NCBI GenBank assembly: GCA_910585955.1
Contig: CAJUGC010000001.1
Span: 1-64,000, forward strand
Direction of reading: 5' to 3'
DNA: 64,000 nucleotides
From: an uncultured Christensenella sp.
Lineage (GTDB): Bacteria; Bacillota; Clostridia; Christensenellales; Pumilibacteraceae
Part shown: positions 50,265 through 59,193 of the stretch, one piece after another
Numbering within the stretch: the stretch's first letter is position 1
Layout: the number at the start of each line of letters is the position of its first letter
Translations under genes and position numbers: made by a program
The notes under the pieces: generated by a model
What the model was told of the DNA's origin: nothing
The model's database searches: none
The model's input: the letters and a program-made list of their open reading frames with translations, nothing else

Positions 50265-52667
50265 TTAAAAAACGCGTCGCTTTACGTTCACATAAGCCGT
50301 CGCCTGCCCGTAAAGACTCGAGGCGCTCACCTTTATTTCCCCGCCCGTCGGCTTTATTATCGCAAGCGCCTGACCGTAATAAGTGTCGGTAACGTCCGTG
50401 ATATAGCTACGCTCCGTATACGAGCAGCCGCTTCCGAGTCCGAGAAGCTCTCCTCCCTCGACGTTCACTTTCACGTCACCTCGCACTAGCGGTTTTACGA
50501 TGAGATTTTCGTCGGTAAAGGCAATTCTCACATACGCGAGTTCGTCCATTGCTACCGTCTTTTTTTCGGGAATGAGCGAGAGCACCGTCTGTCCGTCCGC
50601 CGTGCGCATACTCGTGCGCGCCGTCTCTTTGCCCGCCGAATCGTATGCAACCGCAACAGCCTCTCCGTCTCTGTACTTCGTCTTAAAGATCGCCCGACCG
50701 TGCTTGTCTATGCTTTTAGTGCCCACCTTGCGTCCGTTCACGAACAACGAAACTTTGTGATCCCTGCTATACACTTCCACCTGCGTCTTCTTTCCGTCAT
50801 AGCCCTCCCACGACCAACTCGTCTTTGCATTCGACATCTTCCAAGCGGACGGAGAATGTTTTTCATGAGAAGTGTGCACGGGCACTACGGCAAAAGCTAT
50901 TTTATCAAGACCGTACATGACGCGGGTATACGCCGCCTCACCGCCGCCCGTACCCGTGATGTCGAGTCTGCCGCTTCCCGCCGTCACCCAGCCGTAGCCG
51001 TTGACGAATGTCGGAGCATACTCCTTGTATTCCCATGCGCCTATTCCCGATTCGCCGAGATAGTCCATGCCAGCCCAAACGAAGTCGCCGACAATGCGCT
51101 CGTTTGCCGCGGCGAGCTTGGTAAATTCGAACGTGTCCTTACAGAAGGTTTCGCTTCCGAGAATGAGCCTCTCCGGATATTTTTTGAGGTCGTGCTTATA
51201 GCGCAGTATTCCGTAGTTATATCCCGCAACGTCCATATTCGCGAACGCGTCGCGCGTCTTGACGTCGCTGCCGTGGAGAGTTGCGCCCCACTTCATAAAC
51301 TTGTCGCCGAATATGCCGGCGATCGTATTGAAGAACTCGCTGCCGACTTTTTTCTTCTTCTTTTTCTTTCCGCCCTCCGCCTTTGCCTTTTCGGCCTTTT
51401 CCGCCGCCTTCTTGGCTTTCTTGTCGCTGTACACGCCGAAGCCCATGGAGCTCAAAAAGTTGAAGAAGATGTTTACGCCGCAGGTAACGGGACGGGTGGA
51501 GTCGAGCGAATGAAGATATTCGGTCATGCTTTTGGTAAGCTCTATGCCGCGCGGTTGCGCCGTCTCGGAGACCTCGTTGCCCGTCGAATACAGGACTACG
51601 CACGGGTGATTGTAGTCCTTGTCCACTATGTCCTTTAAATCCTTCTCCCACCAATCGCCGTGGAAATCCGCATAGTCGTGTTCGGTCTTATGTATATACC
51701 ACATATCTACATATTCGTCCATGACGAGCATACCCGTTCTGTCGCAGTAGTCGAGCATGGCTTTACTGCACGGATTGTGCGCAGACCGCACGGCGTTGTA
51801 GCCCGTCTCCTTAAGAAGTCTTATTTTTCTCTCTTCCGCCGTCTTGTATGCGCACGCGCCCAAAAGACCGTTGTCGTGGTGGATACACGCGCCGTTGAGT
51901 ATTACGCGTTCGCCGTTAATCCTAAAGCCGTCCTCGCTCGTACACGTTATGATTCTCAGTCCGAAATGTTCGGTCGCCCTGTCGTTTCCGCAACTCGCCT
52001 CGAGCCTGTAAAGATATGGCGAAGAAGGAGACCACGGTTCGGGCACGGGAATGTCGAGAACGACCTCCCCGTCCGCCGTATCGCCTACCGCAACAATCTC
52101 ATCCGCAGCCGAATAGATCTCGATGTGCGCGGAACTAAAGTCGCTCGTCTTTACTTCGACTTTGACTTTGGCAGGCGAAAGCGAAAGCGTGGTTATCTTC
52201 ACGCCAGAAAAGGCTATGTGACGCTTGTCCGCCACATAAAGATTTACGTCCCTGTATATGCCCGAGCCAGTATACCAACGGCTGTTCGGCTGCTCGCTGT
52301 TTCGCGCGATCACCTTAAGCTCGTTCGTCTCGCCGCATTTTATGTGCGCGCTCGCATCGACGGCAAAGCCTATATAACCATACGGACGGAAGGCAAGCTT
52401 TTCGCCGTTCAGATAGATCTCTGCTTTTTGATATACGCCCTCGAATTCGAAGTAAACGTCCTTATTCTCCCATTCCTTCGGCGCGTCGAAATCTTTTATA
52501 TATTCGTAGTCTCCGCCGATGAAATAGCTTATATTGTGTTCGCCGAGCGAATCCTCGCTCCTGCCCTCGACAAGCATCGCGTCATGCGGCAGAGTGACGG
52601 TCCTTTCTTCGCTCTCCGAATCTATGCGTCTTACTCTCCAATCGCAATTAAAGTTTACGGGTTTCAT
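50265..52667 (-). CDS. GH2 beta-galactosidase-like glycosidase with Lys-rich insertion
   Basis: An 800-residue family 2 glycoside hydrolase without a signal peptide: sugar-binding jelly roll (about 1-150), Ig-like domain (about 155-245), TIM barrel (about 250-545) and C-terminal Ig-like domains (about 600-800). Catalytic acid/base is Glu365 in STGNEVSE, nucleophile Glu506 in LILGSETF; HNPCSKAMLDYCDRTG is a family signature. Beta-galactosidase is most likely, beta-glucuronidase less so. Between the two catalytic Glu residues is an insertion at about 413-465 with a run rich in Lys and Ala (416-440, seven Lys in a row). The ATG at 52667 follows GGAGAGG. It stands alone behind a good promoter. 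Confidence 0.9.
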   Translation of the reverse strand: MKPVNFNCDWRVRRIDSESEERTVTLPHDAMLVEGRSEDSLGEHNISYFIGGDYEYIKDFDAPKEWENKDVYFEFEGVYQKAEIYLNGEKLAFRPYGYIGFAVDASAHIKCGETNELKVIARNSEQPNSRWYTGSGIYRDVNLYVADKRHIAFSGVKITTLSLSPAKVKVEVKTSDFSSAHIEIYSAADEIVAVGDTADGEVVLDIPVPEPWSPSSPYLYRLEASCGNDRATEHFGLRIITCTSEDGFRINGERVILNGACIHHDNGLLGACAYKTAEERKIRLLKETGYNAVRSAHNPCSKAMLDYCDRTGMLVMDEYVDMWYIHKTEHDYADFHGDWWEKDLKDIVDKDYNHPCVVLYSTGNEVSETAQPRGIELTKSMTEYLHSLDSTRPVTCGVNIFFNFLSSMGFGVYSDKKAKKAAEKAEKAKAEGGKKKKKKKVGSEFFNTIAGIFGDKFMKWGATLHGSDVKTRDAFANMDVAGYNYGILRYKHDLKKYPERLILGSETFCKDTFEFTKLAAANERIVGDFVWAGMDYLGESGIGAWEYKEYAPTFVNGYGWVTAGSGRLDITGTGGGEAAYTRVMYGLDKIAFAVVPVHTSHEKHSPSAWKMSNAKTSWSWEGYDGKKTQVEVYSRDHKVSLFVNGRKVGTKSIDKHGRAIFKTKYRDGEAVAVAYDSAGKETARTSMRTADGQTVLSLIPEKKTVAMDELAYVRIAFTDENLIVKPLVRGDVKVNVEGGELLGLGSGCSYTERSYITDVTDTYYGQALAIIKPTGGEIKVSASSLYGQATAYVNVKRRVF

Positions 52668-52709
52668 TTTCCTCTCTCCCGAAAATTTGTTCATTTGGTT
52701 TATATGTCT

Positions 52710-52738
52710 ATTATAACGGAAATTCAAAAAAAAGTCAA
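52710..52738 (-). promoter_or_regulatory. Promoter of the GH2 gene
   Basis: Minus strand TTGACT (52738-52733), 17 bp, TATAAT (52715-52710). Leader about 35 nt. Confidence 0.8.
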
Positions 52739-52807
52739 TGAGTTTTGTGCCTAAATTCAATTTACCGAGCGATTCCAAAATATTTCGTAACATTTGTTTT
52801 TCATATT

Positions 52808-52843
52808 AAAAAAAGCTCCGAAAGTCGAACAAACTCTCGGAGC
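52808..52843 (-). terminator. Terminator of the Bce-type ABC operon
   Basis: GCTCCGA (52815-52821) and TCGGAGC (52837-52843) form the stem; the minus strand then reads seven Ts. Confidence 0.75.
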
Positions 52844-52861
52844 GTTTTAAAGTTTATAACA

Positions 52862-54844
52862 TTATGTTCGTCTATACTTGAAAGTCCTTCTAAGCGCAAC
52901 AAGGTGCGTCGCGGCAAAATAACAGAAATAGACGGCGAGGATTACGGCGGAAACGGCTATACAGCCCGAAACCACTGCGGGAATCGCTTTGGACAGACCT
53001 ACCGCTCCCAATATCCGACAGCATATCATTCCGACGGGGATACTCGTAAGAATGGAAAACGGTAGAGGAAGAAAGAACATTGCAAGACTTTCTTTCAAAA
53101 AAGCCAATCTACACTCTCTGCGACTTGCGCCGAGTTTCGAGAGCACGGAATATCTTTCCGCATCCTCCTCGCAATGCGATAAGCACTTCAATGCAAGCAC
53201 GGCAAGCGCCATAAACAGAAAGACTATCGCTATGTAAAGAATCCCTACGGTTATCACGGCGGTCGTCGTATCCGAAGATAATCTCGACCTCTCTCTGAAC
53301 GAAAAGTCGGTCACTTCTATTTTAAAGTTTTCTTCTTCGTAATCTATAGTATATGTAAGCTTTTCTCGCAGACCCTCGAAATCGTAATCTACATTCGCAG
53401 TATCGGCTACATAAACATATTCCGAAACAGTCATTCCTTCCACGACCTCATCGGGAGCTATGCAGTAGAAATATACGTTGCAAAAATCGGGCAGTTCTAT
53501 TTCCTTTTTGACAACCGAATATTCTCTGCCGTCGATATCCAAGCTTGCGCCGTCGAAATTGCTTCCGTCTCTGCGCGCAAGAACGGCTATAAGTTCGCCT
53601 TCTCCGAGCGAAACCGCCTCGCCGCCGCACTCCGTAATAAGTTTATTGAAGTCGCTTACCTTCATAAACCGATCTTGTCCGTCGGACTGTCCGATATTAT
53701 ATTCGTAAAGTTCGGTATACGCATAAAGGTCTCCGCGGCCGGTAGTATAGAGCGAAAACTCATGCTCGGTGCTTACGTCGACAAATTCCCTTATAATATC
53801 TTTTGCCTCCGAAACGGGAATAGACCATTCGTCGTCCGCCCTTACCGCCCCCATTATTTCATACGGAAAATTCATGTCGAGTTGCGTCTTTTCCGTAGCT
53901 TTCATTATAAACGAAACATTGCAACCTATGACGGTAAACGAAATCAGAAATGCAAGCACCGCTCCGAGCGCCGCATTGGAGCCGAGCCGGGATTTCATCT
54001 GCCGCATGACGAATGTATTTGTTCCCTTGCACATACGCTTTTTGGAACACATATAGACATACGGTGCGCTCTTTGCGAGAGAATAATGCAAAACCGCAAT
54101 GCCTACGGCAAACATTACTACGGCAACAAAAAGTCCTCGCATTATTTCGTCGTCGTCTCCGCGCCCCGAAGCAAGCACCTGAAATTCATAGTCGCAAAGA
54201 AAAATTCCGACAATCACGGCGGCAAGCGAAACTACGGCGACGGCTATCCAAACAGCCGGATGTATTCTTGTTTTCGGTAATTTTTTGTCCGCGTATATAA
54301 GCTCGCGTATACGGGTCTTTTTCAGATATACGGAAGAAAACAGCGACGAGAGCAGAAACATTCCGACTACGAGACCCACCGTCAGCAACAGTCCGTTTAC
54401 GGAATACGCGGCGAACTTGAATTCGATCTCCATAAGAGCCGCCGTCGCGAACGACAGAATTTGAAACAGCGCAAAACCCATAAGCAGTCCGACAAAAAGA
54501 GCCGCCGCACAGATTATGAGATTTTCGAGTAAAAAAAGTGCGAGAATGTTTCGCCTCGTCATACCGAGAGTGAGATATGTCCCGAATTCGCGCTTGCGGA
54601 GTTTAAGCATAAACGACGCCGCGTACCCAAGCACGCCTGCGACTACAAGGGAAATAAACACCGTAAGAGTCAGCAATGCTCCGTTCATTCCCCCGTAATT
54701 ATCGGCGTAATGCAAGACGTCGTCGGAAAAAATCACGTTATTAACGGCGAACATAAGCGCAACGGTCACGGCAACCGTGACAAAATATACGATGTAGCCG
54801 TTCATCTGTCTGCGCACATTGCGAAAAGCGAGCTTAGCGAACAT
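52862..54844 (-). CDS. BceB-like FtsX-family ABC transporter permease
   Basis: A 660-residue permease with ten predicted membrane helices: a first FtsX-like set (about 20-230), a large external domain (about 310-520) after helix 7-8, and a C-terminal set ending KYRRT. This layout is that of BceB-type permeases that sense and detoxify cell-wall-active peptides such as bacitracin together with a BceS kinase. The start at 54844 (MFAKLAFRNVRRQMNGY) overlaps the ATPase gene end by 11 bp. The drug specificity cannot be read. Confidence 0.9.
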   Translation of the reverse strand: MFAKLAFRNVRRQMNGYIVYFVTVAVTVALMFAVNNVIFSDDVLHYADNYGGMNGALLTLTVFISLVVAGVLGYAASFMLKLRKREFGTYLTLGMTRRNILALFLLENLIICAAALFVGLLMGFALFQILSFATAALMEIEFKFAAYSVNGLLLTVGLVVGMFLLSSLFSSVYLKKTRIRELIYADKKLPKTRIHPAVWIAVAVVSLAAVIVGIFLCDYEFQVLASGRGDDDEIMRGLFVAVVMFAVGIAVLHYSLAKSAPYVYMCSKKRMCKGTNTFVMRQMKSRLGSNAALGAVLAFLISFTVIGCNVSFIMKATEKTQLDMNFPYEIMGAVRADDEWSIPVSEAKDIIREFVDVSTEHEFSLYTTGRGDLYAYTELYEYNIGQSDGQDRFMKVSDFNKLITECGGEAVSLGEGELIAVLARRDGSNFDGASLDIDGREYSVVKKEIELPDFCNVYFYCIAPDEVVEGMTVSEYVYVADTANVDYDFEGLREKLTYTIDYEEENFKIEVTDFSFRERSRLSSDTTTAVITVGILYIAIVFLFMALAVLALKCLSHCEEDAERYSVLSKLGASRRECRLAFLKESLAMFFLPLPFSILTSIPVGMICCRILGAVGLSKAIPAVVSGCIAVSAVILAVYFCYFAATHLVALRRTFKYRRT

Positions 54845-55595
54845 AGTCGTCTCCTCCGCCCGAAGCAAGAACGGCAAGTATATCGTCGTACATTTCCTTT
54901 CTGTCTCTGTCGCCTCGGCGAATTTCGGTGAAGATCTTGCCGTCTTTTAAAAACAACGCTCTATTAGCATACGAACCCATGACGGGATCGTGCGTCACCA
55001 TAAGAATCGTGCAGCCGAGCTGTCCGTTCATGAACGAAAACGTCTGCATAAGTCCTTTGGAATTAGCCGAGTCGAGCGCGCCCGTCGGTTCGTCCGCAAG
55101 AATGAGCGCGGGCGACGTGATCAGCGCTCTGGCAAGCGCCACGCGTTGGCGCTGACCGCCAGAAAGTTCGCGCGGGTACTTATCGAGTTCTTTTTCCACG
55201 CCGAGAAGTTTCCCGACTCGCTCAAGCTCGCTTTCCGTATATACGAGCGATTTCTTCGCGAGATTGAGCGGCAAAACTATGTTTTCGCCGACGGTGAGCG
55301 TATCGAGCAAATTATAATCCTGAAACACGAAACCGAGCTTATCTCGACGAAAAGCCGCAAGCTCGTCTTCTTTCATTTGTCCTACGTTCTTCCCGTCGAT
55401 AAATACGTCGCCGCCCGTGGATCTGTCTATGGTGGACACTATGTTGAGAAGGGTCGATTTTCCGCTTCCCGATGCGCCCATGACGGCGACGAATTCTCCT
55501 TTTTTTACTTTAAACGATATTCCGGCAAGCGCCTTTGTTACGACAGCGCCGCCGTAATATTTCGTAAGATTCACGACCTCGAGTATATTTTCCAT
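54834..55595 (-). CDS. BceA-like ABC transporter ATPase
   Basis: A 253-residue ATPase with Walker A GASGSGKST, signature ELSGGQRQRVALARAL, Walker B LILADEPTGALD, and H-loop THD. It starts LEVVNLTKYYGGAVVTKALAGISF, as in the MacB/BceA group. It works with the permease encoded after it. It begins 64 bp past the kinase, behind AAGGAG. Confidence 0.94.
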   Translation of the reverse strand: MENILEVVNLTKYYGGAVVTKALAGISFKVKKGEFVAVMGASGSGKSTLLNIVSTIDRSTGGDVFIDGKNVGQMKEDELAAFRRDKLGFVFQDYNLLDTLTVGENIVLPLNLAKKSLVYTESELERVGKLLGVEKELDKYPRELSGGQRQRVALARALITSPALILADEPTGALDSANSKGLMQTFSFMNGQLGCTILMVTHDPVMGSYANRALFLKDGKIFTEIRRGDRDRKEMYDDILAVLASGGGDDYVR

Positions 55596-55659
55596 TGTTC
55601 TTCTCCTTTCCTCGAGGTTATTCTATCACAAAATGCCGTATAAAAGCCTAACGGCAAAC

Positions 55660-56640
55660 TTAACAATCGCTTACGGTTTTGAAAGAAAAAGTCGCCGTAA
55701 GCCCTTCGCCGTACTCGGAAGTCAGTTCGAATCCCACTCCGAGTTTATTACACAGCTCGGAAACTATATAAAGCCCCATGCCCGTGCCGACGCGTCCGCC
55801 GCCCGTAAATCCGCGCTCCGTAAGGCGAGCAAGTTCGTGTGCGGCAACGCCTTTTCCGTTGTCCGACACAGAAATGCTGTTTGATTCTACGCGTATTTCC
55901 ACACGGCAGTGTGGACAGTACTTAGCGCAGTTCGCAAGCAGCTGCCCGAGCATGAACTTAACGGCTTTCACATCCGTGTAAAGAGTCGTATCGCCTATAA
56001 GTGAGATCGCTATATCCGCTTCTATAAGCATTTCCTTTACGTCGCTTACTGCGGCGGCGATCACTCCCCTCGCGTCAAACCGTTCTATGCGGCAATCGTT
56101 TTCCGCGGTTTTCAGCCGAGCATAGTAAAGTATGCATTCCGTAAGATTTTCCATACGTTTAAGCTGAGTTTTAATCTTTCCCACGTCTCCGTTTTCCAGC
56201 ATGAGAAAACCGGCGGCAAGCGGCGTTTTGAGTTCGTGTATCCAACTTTCGACATACTCGCAATAAGCGTCCTTTTCGCTTTCCGCCCTCTCGAGCGCGG
56301 TCACGGCGCTGTGCGAAACGGCGCGAACAGTATCGAAATATCGACATTCGACCTCTCCGCGCGGCTGCGGCAACACTTCTCCCAAAAGATACTTTTCTTT
56401 TAACTCCGCATAGGCTTTCTCGAATCTCACGATGCGACTGTTTTTAACTGCGTAATCTGTGGCAAGAAATGCTCCGACAAGCACGAGACACAAAGCGGAA
56501 GCGAGCAACACGCTTTCCCACCTGACGCCGACGGCTACAGCGACGGCCGAACATACAAGCAACGCCGCAAGCATGAATAACAGCGTTACGGCGCGGTCGA
56601 TGAGATAGTCCCCTATTTTAAGCGGATTCATCGTTTTCAT
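55660..56640 (-). CDS. BceS-like intramembrane-sensing histidine kinase
   Basis: A 326-residue kinase with two close membrane helices (about 13-33 and 37-57) and almost no external loop, the mark of intramembrane-sensing kinases, which rely on the BceAB transporter to detect the drug. HisKA His is in SWIHELKTPLAAG; the ATPase has N-box QLLANCAKYCP, DNGKGV and GTGMGLYIV. It follows the regulator by 33 bp. Confidence 0.92.
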   Translation of the reverse strand: MKTMNPLKIGDYLIDRAVTLLFMLAALLVCSAVAVAVGVRWESVLLASALCLVLVGAFLATDYAVKNSRIVRFEKAYAELKEKYLLGEVLPQPRGEVECRYFDTVRAVSHSAVTALERAESEKDAYCEYVESWIHELKTPLAAGFLMLENGDVGKIKTQLKRMENLTECILYYARLKTAENDCRIERFDARGVIAAAVSDVKEMLIEADIAISLIGDTTLYTDVKAVKFMLGQLLANCAKYCPHCRVEIRVESNSISVSDNGKGVAAHELARLTERGFTGGGRVGTGMGLYIVSELCNKLGVGFELTSEYGEGLTATFSFKTVSDC

Positions 56641-56673
56641 ATTTAAGCGTTCGCCTCCTATTCTGATCCCTTG

Positions 56674-57285
56674 CTAAAGTTTATAGCCGACTCCGCGAAT
56701 ATTTACGATACAGTCGTCCGCGCCGACTTCGCGCAATTTGCCGCGCAATCGATTTAAATTCACATAAAGCGTACTCGAATCGATATACAGACTGTCGTCC
56801 CACATATAGCTTATTATCTCGTCCTTGGCGGAAACGTCTTTTTTCATAAGAAGCGAAAGTATTCTTGCTTCGTTCTTAGTGAGTTCCGCCTCTTTCCCGT
56901 CCTTACTTACGCGCAAAGTGTCGAGACGAAGAGTAAGCCCTTTCTTTTTGAGAACGGTCTCCTCTCTTTTTTTCAGAAGCCGAGCCATGCGGGCAAGCAG
57001 TACGCTGCTGTCGTAAGGCTTACGGATATAGTCGTCCGCCCCGAGTGCAAAACCCATAAGTTCGTCCCTGTTTTCGGTACGCGCAGTCAAAAATATTATC
57101 GGAAAAGAATGTTGCTTCCTTATGCTTCGGCATATCTCGAATCCGGACGCGCCGTCTAAATTTATATCTATAAGCGCGAGTTCGCACGGCGGAGCGGTCA
57201 CTACTTCATAACCGTTTGCTTCCAAAAGAAGCTTAAGTTCGACGTATATGGCTTTATCGTCCTCTTCGACGTATATTCTGTCCAT
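56674..57285 (-). CDS. BceR-like OmpR-family response regulator
   Basis: A 203-residue regulator, short for the family (about 225-230): receiver (about 1-110; EEDDKA, Asp in CELALIDINLDGASG, KPYDS) and winged-helix output (about 115-203; LTKNEARILSLLM and VNIRGVGYKL). It starts 2 bp after the nptA stop with no visible ribosome site, so it depends on translation of the phosphate transporter gene. It would control the downstream kinase and transporter genes. Confidence 0.9.
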   Translation of the reverse strand: MDRIYVEEDDKAIYVELKLLLEANGYEVVTAPPCELALIDINLDGASGFEICRSIRKQHSFPIIFLTARTENRDELMGFALGADDYIRKPYDSSVLLARMARLLKKREETVLKKKGLTLRLDTLRVSKDGKEAELTKNEARILSLLMKKDVSAKDEIISYMWDDSLYIDSSTLYVNLNRLRGKLREVGADDCIVNIRGVGYKL

Positions 57286-57287
57286 AG

Positions 57288-58982
57288 TTATACCGCGCCG
57301 TGTTTTTTCGCATTCTCTTCGGCAAGCTTCGCCATAGCCTCGCTCTGCGACCCCGAAGTCGAACGAATGGAAAATGCAACATTGGTGAGGTGATCGGCAA
57401 CTCTTTCAAGCGCCGTAATAATAGCAAAAAAGTGCGTCCCGCTCTCGACCGTACACTCTCCCTTGTTGAGCCGTCCTATGTGATTGTTTGAAAGCTCTCG
57501 CTTCAAACCGTCTATCTCCGCCTCCATCTCGCCGACCGTTTTTAGGGCGGAAGTATCGCGATTCTCGAACGTATAGAGCGCCTTATCGAACATATTGCGG
57601 ACATGAGCGTACATATCCGTAAGTTCCGCCGACGCGGCTTCCGAAAACTTGAAATCGCCGTCCTTCATTTCCGAAGCGTCCTCTATAAAGTTCTCGGCGT
57701 GGTCGCCTATTCTTTCTATATCGCCTATGACGTGGTGAAGCGAACCGACAAGTTTTTCGTCGGACTTGGAAAGCGACAGCGACTGCATTTTCACGAGATA
57801 GCGCGCAACGCCCTTGTTTATGAAGTTGATTTTTTCCTCTTCCTTCAAAACTTTATCTTTCTCGCTCGGATCCACATCGAGTACCGCTTTAACCGCTCTG
57901 TCAAGGTTGTCCCGCGCCATTTCGCCCATGTGAACGACTTCCTTAAGCACCTGCGCGACGGCTATGGGGGGCGTGTGAAGTATGCGGTCGTCTATGTAAT
58001 ACATATGAAGGACGGAATCGTCGTCCTTTTTGTCCTTTATAAGAAGGGTAGCAAACCTCGTGAGCGGATTTATAAACGGCACAAGCAGAAGCGTCGTGAA
58101 TACGTTGAATATGACGTGGAAAAGCGCGACCTGCATTTGCGGCGTCGCCGCCATTTTGCCGAACAGCCACCCGATCGGCGAGCGGAATATCCAAATAACC
58201 GCAGTAAAAATAACCGTACCCACGACGTTGAACGTAAGATGAATAAGCGCAGTGCGCTTTCCGTTGGTACTCGTGCCGATAGAAGCAAGAAGAGCGGTAA
58301 CGCAAGTGCCGATATTGGTTCCGAGTATAACAAAAAACGCACTCTCGAGCGGGATTATCGTTCCGACCATCGTAACTACGAGCGCGGTCATTGCCGCCGA
58401 TGATTGGAATATTGCCGTGCAAACGAGACCGATAAGAATGAGCAACAGAGGAAACGTAACTTTTTCAAACAGGCTTTGAAGCGCACCCGTCATCATAGTC
58501 GAGCCTTTGAATGACGTGATCATGAGATGAAGCCCGACAAAAATGAGTCCGAGTCCCGAAAGCGCAGAACCGACGCGTTTAAGTGTGTCGTTCTTTGCGA
58601 ACATAACAATGACTACGCCTATGAAAGTCAATACGGAAGCAAATACGTCGACCCCGCCGAAACCCGAAAGTGCGATTATTACGCCCGTAAGCGTCGTGCC
58701 GATATTCGCGCCCATGATAATGGAGGTCGCCTGAAACAGCGTCATAAGCCCGGCGTTCACGAAGCCTATGACCATGACGGTGGTTGCCGCCGACGAGTTT
58801 ACGACGACGGTCGCGACTGCGCCCACGCCTATTCCCGCAAAGCGGTTGGTACTGAGCTTGCCGAACAGCTTGCGCATACCCTTGCCGGCGCTGCGCTCAA
58901 GCCCTTCGCTCAAAAGCTTCATTCCCGTCATGAGTACGCCGAGACCTGCGAGCAACATGAATATGCTCGTTACCAATTCCAT
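57288..58982 (-). CDS. Na+/phosphate symporter with C-terminal PhoU-like domain
   Basis: A 564-residue NptA/YjbB-type protein: two Na/Pi-cotransporter repeats (about 5-300; VVNSSAATTVMVIGFVNAG and IFQSSAAMTALVVTMVG hold the paired QSSAA-type motifs), then a long cytoplasmic domain with PhoU-like helical repeats (about 330-560; HHVIGDIERIGDHAENF and ERVADHLTNVAF). It moves phosphate with Na+; the PhoU part may sense phosphate or Mg/c-di-AMP state. I chose the ATG at 58982 after AAGGAGGT. It is first in a run with a Bce-type module, an unusual partner. Confidence 0.92.
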   Translation of the reverse strand: MELVTSIFMLLAGLGVLMTGMKLLSEGLERSAGKGMRKLFGKLSTNRFAGIGVGAVATVVVNSSAATTVMVIGFVNAGLMTLFQATSIIMGANIGTTLTGVIIALSGFGGVDVFASVLTFIGVVIVMFAKNDTLKRVGSALSGLGLIFVGLHLMITSFKGSTMMTGALQSLFEKVTFPLLLILIGLVCTAIFQSSAAMTALVVTMVGTIIPLESAFFVILGTNIGTCVTALLASIGTSTNGKRTALIHLTFNVVGTVIFTAVIWIFRSPIGWLFGKMAATPQMQVALFHVIFNVFTTLLLVPFINPLTRFATLLIKDKKDDDSVLHMYYIDDRILHTPPIAVAQVLKEVVHMGEMARDNLDRAVKAVLDVDPSEKDKVLKEEEKINFINKGVARYLVKMQSLSLSKSDEKLVGSLHHVIGDIERIGDHAENFIEDASEMKDGDFKFSEAASAELTDMYAHVRNMFDKALYTFENRDTSALKTVGEMEAEIDGLKRELSNNHIGRLNKGECTVESGTHFFAIITALERVADHLTNVAFSIRSTSGSQSEAMAKLAEENAKKHGAV

Positions 58983-59062
58983 TAGTACCTCCTTGCCGCT
59001 CCCAACAGACAGACTGTCGAGAGCGGACGACTCGTCCGAGAAAATGAGGGACGACCTTTTCA

Positions 59063-59092
59063 ATTGTAACCTGTTTGCCTCCGTTTTGTCAA
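59063..59092 (-). promoter_or_regulatory. Promoter of the nptA-bceRSAB run
   Basis: Minus strand TTGACA (59092-59087), 18 bp, TACAAT (59068-59063). Leader about 75 nt. Confidence 0.7.
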
Positions 59093-59154
59093 ATAATTTG
59101 CGGTAAATATATGTTTAGCGCGAAATATGTCGAATATTCCACCGAAAAAATCGA

Positions 59155-59183
59155 TTGACCGCAGTGCTTAAAAAAAGTATAAT
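59155..59183 (+). promoter_or_regulatory. Promoter of the RsmF-like gene, near-leaderless
   Basis: TTGACC (59155-59160), 17 bp, TATAAT (59178-59183); a second TATAAT overlaps at 59183-59188. The ATG at 59194 is 10 nt from the first box, so the leader is at most a few bases. Confidence 0.75.
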
Positions 59184-59193
59184 ATAATCGGTC

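Noticed and set aside
52758..52779. CAATTTACCG upstream of the GH2 promoter as another LytTR-type repeat
   Set aside because: No partner copy occurs 21 bp away, and the promoter already has a good -35 box.
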